Shown in pieces: positions 8,540 to 16,795 of a stretch of 64,000 nt of DNA. The stretch's first letter is position 1. The number at the start of each line of letters is the position of its first letter. Position numbers and translations under genes: made by a program. The DNA comes from Microbacterium helvum (GTDB lineage Bacteria; Actinomycetota; Actinomycetes; Actinomycetales; Microbacteriaceae), in NCBI RefSeq assembly GCF_014779795.1, contig NZ_JACXZS010000003.1, positions 62,001 to 126,000 on the forward strand, written 5' to 3'. The notes beneath the pieces were generated by a model. The model was not told where the DNA came from and made no database searches. It saw only the letters and a program-made list of their open reading frames with translations.

Positions 8540-9781
8540 TCAGAACTTGGCGTCCTGCTTGGGGATGAAGACCTGCTTGATGATCAGCAGGATCGAGGCC
8601 GTCACCGGGATCGCGACGAGCGCGCCGAGCAGGCCGAGCAGCGTGCCGCCGACCATCGCCCCGATGACGACGAGTGCGCCGGGGACCGCGATCGCCTTGT
8701 TCATGACCTTCGGCGTCAGCACATATGCCTCGAGCTGCATGTAGACGAGGTAGATGATCGCGAAGATCAGCGCCGGCAGCCACCCCGTGAACAGCGCGAT
8801 CACGGTCGCGGTCATCCAGTACAGCACCGAACCGATGAGCGGGATCAGCGTGATGCAGAAAGCCAGCACGCCCATGAGCGCCGGGAACGGCAGCCCGAGG
8901 AACAGGTGCAGCAGGAACGCGACGATGGAGTTGCAGAACGCCAGGACGACCATGCCCATGAGGTACGCGCCGATCGAGTCGGTGATCTGGTCGGTCATCG
9001 CGCCGGCCTTCGCGCGGTTGCGCGCCGGCGCGAACCGGACGAACGCGACCTTGATGCTCGGCAGTCCTGCGAGGAAGTACAGGCTCAGCACCAGCACGAT
9101 GATGAGGCCCGAGATCGTCGTGCCGACGTTCACCGCGAAGTTGACCACGCCGCCGCCGATCGCGGCGATGTTCGCGGGGTTGGTCAGGAACTTCTCGACC
9201 TGGTCGGTGATCTGACCGACCTGATCGCCGAACGTCGAGCTCAGCCACGCATAGAAATCGGACGCTTGGAAGTCGTCGACGATCTGCGGCAGATCCGAGA
9301 TGAAGGCCGAGACCTGCTTCACGAGCGTCGGGATCACCAGCAGCAGGACGCCCGCGAAGACCAGCGCGAAGGCCGTGTACACGATCACGATCGCCCACGG
9401 CCGCGACACGTGGTGCGTGCCGAACCAGCGCACCACCGGGTCGAGGCCCAGCGCGGCGAACAGTGCGAACACGACGTAGATGATGATCGTCGAGAGGTTC
9501 CAGAAGGCCAGGCCCAGTGCCACCGCGACGAGGGCGCCGAGGGTGAGCAGCAGGCCGAGCTGGAACGGGCTGTTGAGGTTGGCCCAGAACGTCTTTCCCG
9601 CGGGGGCCTCACCGGTGAACACGGGCTGGCCGTCGGGACCGGTGACGCTGCCGTCGGCGTTCGCCGTGAGGTCGGCCGAGGTCGCCGCAGGCCGCGCGTC
9701 GGTGCCCGCGAGCGGATCTGCGGAGAGGGGCTCGGCGGCTTCGGCGCGCGTGGCGCCCAGCGAGGACGAAGCATCGGTCAT
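8540..9781 (-). CDS. AI-2E family membrane transporter
   Basis: A 413-residue integral membrane protein of the AI-2E exporter family (PF01594). An 80-residue polar N-terminus precedes about eight hydrophobic helices. Family features include a soluble domain after the third helix (LVKQVSAFISDLPQIVDDF) and the C-terminal membrane block with ITLIPLIGSVL and VYMQLEAYVLTPKVM. Members export small molecules, sodium or signalling compounds; many are of unknown substrate. The ATG at 9781 is chosen because a TAGAGT -10 box lies seven bases upstream, giving a leaderless message, and the family similarity starts later. Confidence 0.85.
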   Translation of the reverse strand: MTDASSSLGATRAEAAEPLSADPLAGTDARPAATSADLTANADGSVTGPDGQPVFTGEAPAGKTFWANLNSPFQLGLLLTLGALVAVALGLAFWNLSTIIIYVVFALFAALGLDPVVRWFGTHHVSRPWAIVIVYTAFALVFAGVLLLVIPTLVKQVSAFISDLPQIVDDFQASDFYAWLSSTFGDQVGQITDQVEKFLTNPANIAAIGGGVVNFAVNVGTTISGLIIVLVLSLYFLAGLPSIKVAFVRFAPARNRAKAGAMTDQITDSIGAYLMGMVVLAFCNSIVAFLLHLFLGLPFPALMGVLAFCITLIPLIGSVLYWMTATVIALFTGWLPALIFAIIYLVYMQLEAYVLTPKVMNKAIAVPGALVVIGAMVGGTLLGLLGALVAIPVTASILLIIKQVFIPKQDAKF

Positions 9782-9788
9782 GCGACAC

Positions 9789-9794
9789 ACTCTA
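9789..9794 (-). promoter_or_regulatory. -10 box of AI-2E gene (leaderless)
   Basis: TAGAGT on the minus strand, seven bases before the ATG at 9781. Confidence 0.55.
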
Positions 9795-9892
9795 GGGCCG
9801 CCCACGCGGGCGCACGAGCGACGGGCGGCAACATCACACGGATGACATGACGTGCCGGCACGGCATCACTCCGCCCGGAGATCCGGCGTCAG

Positions 9893-9916
9893 GCCCCTCG
9901 GGTAGGGTCGAGGGGC
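9893..9916. promoter_or_regulatory. Small hairpin upstream of chorismate mutase
   Basis: GCCCCTCG and CGAGGGGC form an 8-bp stem around GGTAGGGT, ending just before the ribosome binding site. The loop holds TAGGGT, a possible -10 box, so the palindrome could be an operator or a 5' leader structure. Confidence 0.35.
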
Positions 9917-9929
9917 GAAGGAGGACCCC

Positions 9930-10223
9930 ATGACCGAAGACCCCTCGGCGACGCTCACGCGGCTGCGCAGCAGCATCGACAACATCGACGCCGCCCTGGT
10001 GTATCTGCTCGCGGAGCGCTTCAAGGCGACCAAGCAGGTGGGGCACCTCAAGGCCGAGCACGGCATGCCGGCGTCCGACCCGGCGCGCGAGGAGCAGCAG
10101 GTCGCGCGCCTGCGCAGCCTCGCCGAGCAGGCCGACCTCGATCCGGCGTTCGCAGAGAAGTGGTTCAACTTCGTGGTGGCCGAGGTCATCCGCCATCACA
10201 CCGAGGCCGCCGACAGCCGTTGA
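9930..10223 (+). CDS. Chorismate mutase (AroQ class, monofunctional)
   Basis: A 97-residue all-helical protein of the AroQ class. It converts chorismate to prephenate, the first committed step to phenylalanine and tyrosine, in the cytoplasm. The family pattern is clear: LTRLRSSIDNIDAALVYLLAERF, then VGHLKAEHGMPASDPAREE carrying the basic active-site residues, and a C-terminal helix. The ATG follows GAAGGAGG at good distance. No exported signal peptide or fused dehydratase is present. It faces the convergent ABC permease gene across an inverted repeat. Confidence 0.9.
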   Translation: MTEDPSATLTRLRSSIDNIDAALVYLLAERFKATKQVGHLKAEHGMPASDPAREEQQVARLRSLAEQADLDPAFAEKWFNFVVAEVIRHHTEAADSR

Positions 10224-10226
10224 GAA

Positions 10227-10309
10227 AGTGGGATGCTGCCCACGCCCTGTCCACGCATCGCTGTGCGGAGCCTCGGGGCCGCGAGGGCCCAGACGCCCGG
10301 CATCCCACT
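10227..10309. terminator. Inverted repeat between convergent genes
   Basis: AGTGGGATGC at 10227-10236 pairs with GCATCCCACT at 10300-10309 across a GC-rich 63-base loop. Placed between the 3' ends of chorismate mutase and the ABC permease, it could end transcription from both sides. Confidence 0.4.
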
Positions 10310-10330
10310 CCTCCCGCTGTCGAAGCCGAT

Positions 10331-11017
10331 TCAGGGAGTCGCGCGCCGCAGTGTGAAGAACGACGCCACCGCGATCACCGCTGCCAGCAGGAGACCCCAC
10401 AGGCTGAGCCCGAGCGCGCCCTGCGTCATGATCCACTCGAACAGCGCCGCCCACGCGTTCGCGCGGCCGACGAGGTACATCGCCGCGACCAGCAGCACGC
10501 CGATGCCGACGAGCGTGAGGGTCAGCCCCAACGCGCCGAACCGCTTGTAGAGCAGCGCGCAGCCGAAGCCGACGACGAACAGCAGCATCGCGACGCCGAA
10601 GTAGACGACCGCGGCCGCCGCCGGACCCTGCTCCCACACCCACGGCAGGCGGAAGAACCAGCCGTTGAGCCCCCACCCGTTCGTGGCCTGCTCGAGGAAG
10701 CCGCCGACGACGAACACGGCCGCGAGGATCACGGACGTCAGCACCGCGGTGAGCAGCGTGCCCAGGTAGAACTCCCGGCGCGTGATGCTCAGCGCCTGCG
10801 AGAACGGGAACGACAGCGTCATCGCCTGGACGCCGACCGCGAGGAAGTACCACAGCGGAGCCTGGGCGCCGCCCCCGTACTTGGGGCCGTCGACCGGGAT
10901 CATCGCGTAGATCGCGAGGCTCATCAGGAACGAGGCGCCGAGGATGATCAGCGGCAGCCAGATGAAGGTCTGCCGGTTGATCAGCTGCATGCGGATCACA
11001 TTGACCGTGCGGTTCAT
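10331..11017 (-). CDS. ABC transporter permease of the YtrA-linked operon
   Basis: A 228-residue membrane protein with about six hydrophobic helices, the first near residues 17-36. It has no solute-binding partner nearby, so it is an exporter-type or bacitracin/ethanol-stress type permease like those controlled by YtrA regulators. The start ATG overlaps the ATPase stop (ATGA) and follows a GGAGC box. Last gene of the GntR-ATPase-permease operon. Substrate unknown. Confidence 0.8.
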   Translation of the reverse strand: MNRTVNVIRMQLINRQTFIWLPLIILGASFLMSLAIYAMIPVDGPKYGGGAQAPLWYFLAVGVQAMTLSFPFSQALSITRREFYLGTLLTAVLTSVILAAVFVVGGFLEQATNGWGLNGWFFRLPWVWEQGPAAAAVVYFGVAMLLFVVGFGCALLYKRFGALGLTLTLVGIGVLLVAAMYLVGRANAWAALFEWIMTQGALGLSLWGLLLAAVIAVASFFTLRRATP

Positions 11018-11928
11018 CGGAGTGCTCCTTCGTCGAGGGCGGACTGTTCCGCGGCGTGCTGCGTCGTGCGGACGATGAGCTGCTGCAGCGAGACGGGTGC
11101 GACGTCCAGGCCCGCAACGGCCAGGCGCTCGCGGTCGGCGAGGGTGAGCGCGCCGAGCACGGTGACGGATGCCACATTGCCGAGGCTCTCGCGGTGGATC
11201 ACCTGCCGACCCTGTACGAAGGCGTCCACGGCCGACGCGTCGCCGACGATGTTCGCCGCGCGATCGCGGACCGCGTCGGTTGCCTCGTCCATCACGATCC
11301 GGCCCCGGTCGATCACCAGCACGCGCTCGATGAGGTTCGCCACCTCGTCGATCAGGTGGCTGGAGAGGATGACGGTGCGCGGGTGCTCCGTGTAGTCCTC
11401 GAGCAGCCTGTCGTAGAAGATCTGGCGCGCGACCGCGTCCAGTCCGAGGTACGGCTCGTCGAAGAACGTGATCTCGGCGCGCGCCGCGAGCCCGATGATC
11501 ACGCCGACGGCCGAGAGCTGACCGCGCGACAGCTTCTTGATGCGGCGGTTCATCGGCAGCTGGAAGTCCTCGACGAGGCGATCGGCGAGCTCCTGGTCCC
11601 AGTTCGGGAAGAAGAGGCGAGCAGCGCCGAACGCATGACCCGGCTTCGCGTCGTCGGGGTATTTCTGGCTCTCGCGCACGAAGCACATGCGTGAAAGCAC
11701 CTTGGCGTTCTCGTACGGCTGCATCCCGAAGACGCGCACATCCCCGCTCGTCGCGAAGTTCTGCGCGGTGAGGATCGACATGACCGTGGTCTTGCCGGCG
11801 CCGTTGCGGCCGAGCAGGCCGTAGATGGTGTCCTTCTCGATGGTGAAGCTCACGTCGTCCACTGCGACGACGTCGCGGTAGCGCTTGGTGAGGCCCTTCA
11901 CCTCGATGACGTGCGTCCCGGTCGTCAT
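11014..11928 (-). CDS. ABC transporter ATP-binding protein (YtrB-like)
   Basis: A 304-residue ABC ATPase. Walker A is GRNGAGKT at residues 40-47; the signature is LSRGQ, a common variant of LSGGQ; Walker B and the following glutamate are ITFFDEP; the switch histidine is in LSSHL. A C-terminal extension of about 90 residues follows the nucleotide-binding domain. It overlaps both the GntR gene upstream and the permease downstream, so all three are co-translated. It drives the permease; context indicates efflux or envelope-stress function rather than nutrient uptake. Confidence 0.87.
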   Translation of the reverse strand: MTTGTHVIEVKGLTKRYRDVVAVDDVSFTIEKDTIYGLLGRNGAGKTTVMSILTAQNFATSGDVRVFGMQPYENAKVLSRMCFVRESQKYPDDAKPGHAFGAARLFFPNWDQELADRLVEDFQLPMNRRIKKLSRGQLSAVGVIIGLAARAEITFFDEPYLGLDAVARQIFYDRLLEDYTEHPRTVILSSHLIDEVANLIERVLVIDRGRIVMDEATDAVRDRAANIVGDASAVDAFVQGRQVIHRESLGNVASVTVLGALTLADRERLAVAGLDVAPVSLQQLIVRTTQHAAEQSALDEGALR

Positions 11929-12314
11929 CGTGGGTTCCCTTCGGTGGTGGCGGCCGTCGCCGAGGCGCGGTCGCGAATGAGCTGTTCCAGGTCTTCGGGC
12001 CCGAGCCCGAGCTTGCGGGCTTCGATGAGCAGCGGCTCGACGAAGCGATCGGCGAAGGCGCTGCGCCGCTCGTTCAGCAGCAGCTCGCGCGCCCCCAGCG
12101 CCACGAACATGCCGATCCCTCGGCGCTTGGAGAGCACGCCCTTGTCGGTGAGCATGGCGATTCCCTTCGCGGCGGTGGCGGGGTTGATGCGGTAGAAGGC
12201 GGCGAGCTCGTTGGTCGACGGCGCCTGTGCCTCTTCGGCGAGGCTGCCGTCGATGATCGCGTCCTCCACGCTCTCGGCGATCTGGAGGAACAGCGCCCGG
12301 CCTTCTTCGATCAC
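11925..12314 (-). CDS. GntR-family regulator, YtrA type
   Basis: A 129-residue regulator with a winged helix-turn-helix (about residues 10-75; APSTNELAAFYRINPATAAKGIAMLTDKGV) and a short helical dimerisation tail, the size and layout of the YtrA subfamily. YtrA proteins repress their own ABC operon and release it on cell-wall antibiotic stress. The start is a GTG with GGAG upstream. A perfect 11-bp inverted repeat lies at 12333-12356, directly before the gene, and is the likely operator for autorepression. Confidence 0.87.
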   Translation of the reverse strand: MIEEGRALFLQIAESVEDAIIDGSLAEEAQAPSTNELAAFYRINPATAAKGIAMLTDKGVLSKRRGIGMFVALGARELLLNERRSAFADRFVEPLLIEARKLGLGPEDLEQLIRDRASATAATTEGNPR

Positions 12315-12332
12315 GTTCCGCTCCGCTTGGTC

Positions 12333-12356
12333 GGTTAGTTACTTGAGTAACTAACC
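12333..12356. promoter_or_regulatory. YtrA-type operator palindrome
   Basis: GGTTAGTTACT and AGTAACTAACC are perfect inverted arms separated by TG. The site is AT-rich against its surroundings, sits 18 bases before the GntR start codon, and matches the position of YtrA operators overlapping the promoter. Confidence 0.8.
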
Positions 12357-12672
12357 ATGCAACGACGCACGGTGCGGTGTCAAGCCTGGTCGGCGCCCAT
12401 CCTTCGGCCGCACGTGGTATCACGCGTGCGCGGAGTAGCGAAACGGCCGATCGGTGTCGAATTTGCGACCCATGCGGTCGCATGAAACGGTGGGTGAGGT
12501 CCTTCACGGGCCCACACCGACCAGTCCGCGGTCTCTGGTGACGTTCACCCGAGCGTCAGACCGGTGAGCGTATGGTCGGCGGCCGCGGCGCGGATCCGAC
12601 ATCCGCAGCGTGAGCGGCCGCCACCCGGGCGCGACCGATGCAGCTCCTGCACCGGAGCTGCCGAGGTGCACA
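12357..12672. other. Intergenic region upstream of the osmoprotectant importer
   Basis: A 316-base region between divergent genes. It must hold the promoter for the proV-like gene, but no convincing -35/-10 pair or operator could be picked. A GTG at 12610 would extend the ATPase by 21 residues but has no ribosome binding site. Confidence 0.4.
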
Positions 12673-14052
12673 GTGACGCTTCCGCCTGCCATCGAGGCGA
12701 AGAACCTGTTCAAGGTCTTCGGACGCAACCCCAAGGACGCCGTCAAGCGGCTCCGTGCCGGCGCGACGCGCGCCGACGTCGCCGACGCCGGCTCGGCCGC
12801 GGTCATCGACGCCAGTTTCACCGTCCAACCGGGCGAGATCTTCGTGATCATGGGGCTCTCGGGCTCCGGCAAATCGACGGTGCTGCGCATGCTCAACGGA
12901 CTGCTGCCGCCCACCGCGGGCGATGTGCGCGTGCAGGGGAAGAGCGTCGTGGATGCCTCGGCCAAGACCCTGCGCGGCATCCGGCGCCGGTCGATCTCGA
13001 TGGTCTTCCAGCACTTCGCACTGCTGCCGCACCTCTCGGTGCTCGACAACGCGGCGTACGCGCTCGAGATCCAGGGAGTCGGACGCGACGAGCGCCGGGA
13101 GCGCGCACGCGAGATCCTCGACAAGGTCGGGCTGGGCGACCGCGCCGACGCGATGCCCGACGAGCTGTCGGGCGGCATGCGCCAGCGGGTCGGCCTCGCC
13201 CGCGCGCTCACCGCGGGCACCGACATCCTGCTGATGGACGAGGCGTTCTCGGCGCTGGACCCGCTGATCCGCCGCGAGATGCAGGAGCAGCTCATCGACC
13301 TGCAGCGCGAGCTCGGGCGCACGATCGTGTTCATCACGCACGACCTCAACGAGGCGATGTTCCTCGGCGACCGCATCGCGGTCATGCGCGACGGGCGCAT
13401 CGTGCAGACCGGCACACCGGAAGAGATCCTCACCGATCCCGCCAACGACTATGTCGCGCAGTTCGTGCAGGACGTCGACCGCGCCCGCGTGCTCACCGCG
13501 GGCTCCGTGATGGCCCCGCCGGTGGCGACCACGCCCGTGAGCGCCGGCGTCCGCGGCGCCCTGCGTGTCATGCGCGACCTGCAGGTCGGCTCGGTGTCGG
13601 TCATCGAGAACCGCCGCTTCGTCGGTGCGGTGACCGACCGCGCCGTCATCCGCGCGGTCAAGGCCGGCAACACCGATCTGTGCTCACTCGTGCGGGGCGG
13701 CCGCCCCGCCGTGCACGTCGACGACCCGCTCACCGACGTCGTGGAGCGTGCCGTCGAGAGTCCCGTGCCGGTCGCCGTCGTCGACGACGCCGGGCGCCTG
13801 GTGGGCACGATCCCGCGCGTCACCCTGCTCGCGGCCCTCGGCGACGTGCCGGCGGTCACGCGCGAGAACCCCATCATCGACGTGCCGGCGAGCGTGCCGG
13901 TCAGTGAGATCACCCAGACGCTCGCCGTCGTGGAATCGCCGGGCTCGGCCACCGCGACGCTCGGCGGCCGCGCGGCACCGCCCACGCGGATCACCCCGGG
14001 CGGAGCCGGCGCCGCAGCAACCACCACCGCGACGGAAGGAGCGGCCCGATGA
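12673..14052 (+). CDS. proV: Glycine betaine/proline ABC transporter ATPase (ProV/OpuAA type)
   Basis: A 459-residue ATPase. An N-terminal NPKDAVKRL segment typical of ProV precedes Walker A GLSGSGKS at residues 61-68; then the Q-loop VFQHFALLPH, the signature LSGGMRQR, Walker B ILLMDEAFSALDP, and the H-switch ITHD. After about residue 275 come two CBS-like units (VMAPP, VSVIENRRFVGAVT), which in this family sense ionic strength. A 40-residue Ala/Thr-rich tail ends the protein. GTG at 12673 is preferred because GAGG lies six bases upstream. The permease starts inside its stop codon. It energises osmoprotectant uptake. Confidence 0.88.
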   Translation: MTLPPAIEAKNLFKVFGRNPKDAVKRLRAGATRADVADAGSAAVIDASFTVQPGEIFVIMGLSGSGKSTVLRMLNGLLPPTAGDVRVQGKSVVDASAKTLRGIRRRSISMVFQHFALLPHLSVLDNAAYALEIQGVGRDERRERAREILDKVGLGDRADAMPDELSGGMRQRVGLARALTAGTDILLMDEAFSALDPLIRREMQEQLIDLQRELGRTIVFITHDLNEAMFLGDRIAVMRDGRIVQTGTPEEILTDPANDYVAQFVQDVDRARVLTAGSVMAPPVATTPVSAGVRGALRVMRDLQVGSVSVIENRRFVGAVTDRAVIRAVKAGNTDLCSLVRGGRPAVHVDDPLTDVVERAVESPVPVAVVDDAGRLVGTIPRVTLLAALGDVPAVTRENPIIDVPASVPVSEITQTLAVVESPGSATATLGGRAAPPTRITPGGAGAAATTTATEGAAR

Positions 14053-15011
14053 ACGACTTCCCGCGACTCCCGCTCGGCGACGCCGTCGAAGGCGGCGTCC
14101 GCTGGCTCATCGACGCCCTCGGAGGGTTCTTCGACGTCGTCGCCGTGATCTTCGGCGGCCTCTACGACTGGCTCGACGCGTCGCTGTCGACTCCGCCGTT
14201 CTGGGCTGTGATCCTCGTGATCGCCGCGTTCGCGTACTGGTCGAAGGGCCTCATGCTCGCGATCGGCAGCGCGCTGGGCCTGCTGGTCATCGTGGCCGTC
14301 GGCCAGTGGGCCAACGCCATGGACTCCCTCGCCCTGGTGATCCTCGCCGCCGTCGTCGCGATCGCGATCGCCGTGCCGCTCGGCATCTGGGCCGCTCGCA
14401 GCGACCGCGTGTCGGCGGTGCTTCGCCCGGTCCTGGACTTCCTGCAGACGATGCCGGCCTTCGTGTACCTCATCCCCGCGATGCTGATCTTCGGCGTCGG
14501 ACCGGTGCCCGGCATGGTCGCGACCATCGTGTTCGCGCTCGCCCCGGGCGTGCGCCTCACCGAGCTCGGCATCCGCGGCGTCGACGCCGAGATCGTCGAG
14601 GCCGGCCACGCGTTCGGTGCGTCGCCCGGCCGCATCCTGCGCCAGATCCAGCTGCCGCTCGCGATGCCCAGCATCATGGCCGGTGTCAACCAGGTCATCA
14701 TGCTGAGCCTGTCGATGGTGGTCATCGCGGGCATGGTGGGCGCCGGCGGCCTGGGCGGCGCCGTGGTGCAGAGCCTCAGCCGCATCGACATCGCCCTGGG
14801 CGTCGAGGCGGGTCTGTCGGTCGTCATCCTCGCGATGATCCTCGACCGCGTGACCTCCGGATTCTCGACGCCGCGCGAGCGCGCGCCGAAGACGAAGGAT
14901 GCCGCCACCGCCGCGACCGCGACCGCCGCCGCGGCGACCGCCGACGAGCCGAAGGCGGCGGCATCCACTTCCACCACCGCCGCCGACGACCGCAGCCCGG
15001 TCGCGGTCTGA
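14049..15011 (+). CDS. proW: Glycine betaine/proline ABC transporter permease (ProW type)
   Basis: A 320-residue inner-membrane permease. About seven hydrophobic helices lie between residues 25 and 270. The coupling-helix region GHAFGASPGRILRQIQLPLAMPSIMAG is the EAA-type loop that contacts the ATPase. LDFLQTMPAFVYLIPAMLIFG is a typical ProW segment. The last 45 residues are a low-complexity Ala/Thr tail, presumably cytoplasmic. The ATG overlaps the ATPase stop by four bases. Confidence 0.88.
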   Translation: MNDFPRLPLGDAVEGGVRWLIDALGGFFDVVAVIFGGLYDWLDASLSTPPFWAVILVIAAFAYWSKGLMLAIGSALGLLVIVAVGQWANAMDSLALVILAAVVAIAIAVPLGIWAARSDRVSAVLRPVLDFLQTMPAFVYLIPAMLIFGVGPVPGMVATIVFALAPGVRLTELGIRGVDAEIVEAGHAFGASPGRILRQIQLPLAMPSIMAGVNQVIMLSLSMVVIAGMVGAGGLGGAVVQSLSRIDIALGVEAGLSVVILAMILDRVTSGFSTPRERAPKTKDAATAATATAAAATADEPKAAASTSTTAADDRSPVAV

Positions 15012-15028
15012 GACGAGAGGACCCGCAC

Positions 15029-15919
15029 ATGACGAAGCGACGCATGATCGCCGCAGGGCTCGCCCTTGCCGGCACCGCCGCCCTGCTCGTGAACGGCGCG
15101 GTCGCCCTGACCGGCGGCACGGACGGCGCCGAGAAGGGCACCATCACGGTGGCCGTGTTCAACGGCTGGGACGAGGGCATCGCCGCGTCCGAGCTGTGGA
15201 AGGCCGTGCTCGAAGACGAGGGCTACGCCGTCGACCTCGTGTACGCCGACCCCGCTGCGGCCTACACGGGCATCGCCAAGGGCGAGTACGACCTGACCCT
15301 CGACACCTGGCTGCCGCTCACGCACGCCGAGTACATGGAGACCTACGGCGACGACCTCGTCGACCTCGGCTCGTGGAACGACGAGGCCAAGCTCACCATC
15401 GCGGTGAACGAGGACGCCCCCATCGACTCGCTCACCGAGCTCGCCGCGAACGCCGACCTGTTCGGCAACCGCCTGGTGGGCATCGAGTCGGGCTCGGGAC
15501 TGGTGACCGTCACGCAGAACGCCGTGATCCCCGGCTACGGACTGGAGGGCATGCAGTTCGTGACGTCGTCGACCCCGGCGATGCTCACCGAGCTGCAGGC
15601 GGCGACGGATGCCGGGCGCGATGTCGCGGTGACGCTGTGGCGTCCTCACTGGGCGTACAACGCGTTCCCGATCAAGGATCTCGAAGACCCGGACGGGCTG
15701 CTCGGCAATGCCGAGGGCATCCACACCGTGACTTCGACCGGCTTCGCGGACGAGTTCCCCGAGGTCGCCGCGTGGCTGGAGGCGTTCCGCATGGACAACG
15801 AGCTGCTGTACTCGCTCGAAGACGCGATGTTCCGCGACGGCGGCCAGGACGACTACGGTCCCATCGTCGCGGAGTGGATCGCCGACAACCAGGACTACGT
15901 CGACACCCTCACGCGCTGA
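15029..15919 (+). CDS. proX: Glycine betaine ABC transporter substrate-binding protein (ProX/OpuAC type)
   Basis: A 296-residue binding protein. A basic start and a hydrophobic stretch (about residues 5-28) form a signal peptide or membrane anchor; there is no lipobox cysteine, unusual for a Gram-positive binding protein, so it may stay anchored by the uncleaved helix. The mature domain matches the OpuAC family, with GWDEGIAASELWKAVLE, DTWLPLTHAEYM and VTLWRPHWAYN, whose tryptophans are candidates for the betaine cage. It is 17 bases after the permease, with GAGAGGA before the ATG. It captures the osmoprotectant for proV/proW. Confidence 0.87.
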   Translation: MTKRRMIAAGLALAGTAALLVNGAVALTGGTDGAEKGTITVAVFNGWDEGIAASELWKAVLEDEGYAVDLVYADPAAAYTGIAKGEYDLTLDTWLPLTHAEYMETYGDDLVDLGSWNDEAKLTIAVNEDAPIDSLTELAANADLFGNRLVGIESGSGLVTVTQNAVIPGYGLEGMQFVTSSTPAMLTELQAATDAGRDVAVTLWRPHWAYNAFPIKDLEDPDGLLGNAEGIHTVTSTGFADEFPEVAAWLEAFRMDNELLYSLEDAMFRDGGQDDYGPIVAEWIADNQDYVDTLTR

Positions 15920-15946
15920 CGCCCGGTCGTCATGCCCGCACCGCAA

Positions 15947-15952
15947 TAGGGT
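15947..15952 (+). promoter_or_regulatory. -10 box of patatin gene (leaderless)
   Basis: TAGGGT, six bases before the ATG at 15959, with no ribosome binding site between. Confidence 0.6.
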
Positions 15953-15958
15953 GTGGGC

Positions 15959-16795
15959 ATGACGGTGGCCTTCGTGCTGGGCGGCGGCGGTGTCCGCGGC
16001 GCGGTGGAGATCGGGATGCTGCGCGCCCTGCTCGAACGCGGCATCCGGCCCGATCTCGTCGTGGGCACCTCGATCGGCTCGATCAACGGCGCGCTCGTCG
16101 CCGCCGATCCGACTCCCGCGGTGATCGACCGGCTGCTCGACGCCTGGACCTCGCCCGAGGCGAATGCCGTGTACGGCGATTCGCTGTTCGCGCAGTTCGC
16201 CCGGCTCGTCAAGACAAAGACGCACCTCAACTCCCCGGCGCCGCTGCGGCACCTGCTCGAGCGCGCGCTGGGCGCCGACACCGCATTCGAGGATCTTCCG
16301 GTGCGGCTGCGCGTCGTCGCGGCGAGCATCGAGCGCGCGGCCGAGCACGTCTTCGAGTCGGGGCCGCTCGTCGAGGCGGTGCTCGCGTCGTCGTCGGTGC
16401 CGGGGCTGCTGCCGCCGACGCGCATCGGCGACGAGCACTTCATCGACGGCGGCATCGTCAACTCGATCCCGATCGCCCAGGCTGTCGACGCCGGCGCGCA
16501 CACCGTCTACGTGCTGCAGGTCGGCCGCATCGAGACGCCGCTCGAGCCCCCGCGCACCGCGGTCGACACCGCGCGGGTGGCATTCGAGATCGCGCGTCGG
16601 CACCGCTACGCCCACGACATCGCGAACCTGCCGGAGGGGGTCGCGCTGCACGTGCTTCCCACCGGCGGTGCGCTCGACGGCGACGACTCGCTGATGTCGT
16701 ACCGGCGCATGACCACCGTCCGCCGCCGCATCGACGCGGCGTACGACGCGAGCCGCGAGTTCCTGGATGCGCGCGGCATCGGGGACGAGTCGTGA
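15959..16795 (+). CDS. Patatin-like phospholipase
   Basis: A 278-residue lipid acyl hydrolase. The oxyanion loop GGGGVRG is at residues 8-14, the nucleophile Ser38 is in GTSIG, and the partner Asp163 is in IDGGIVN, so the Ser-Asp dyad is intact. No signal peptide is seen; it is probably cytoplasmic or peripheral at the membrane. ATG at 15959 is chosen over a GTG at 15953 because TAGGGT lies six bases upstream. Its stop overlaps the acyltransferase start (GTGA), so the two are likely a lipid-remodelling pair: one removes acyl chains and the other adds them. Substrates are unknown. Confidence 0.88.
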   Translation: MTVAFVLGGGGVRGAVEIGMLRALLERGIRPDLVVGTSIGSINGALVAADPTPAVIDRLLDAWTSPEANAVYGDSLFAQFARLVKTKTHLNSPAPLRHLLERALGADTAFEDLPVRLRVVAASIERAAEHVFESGPLVEAVLASSSVPGLLPPTRIGDEHFIDGGIVNSIPIAQAVDAGAHTVYVLQVGRIETPLEPPRTAVDTARVAFEIARRHRYAHDIANLPEGVALHVLPTGGALDGDDSLMSYRRMTTVRRRIDAAYDASREFLDARGIGDES

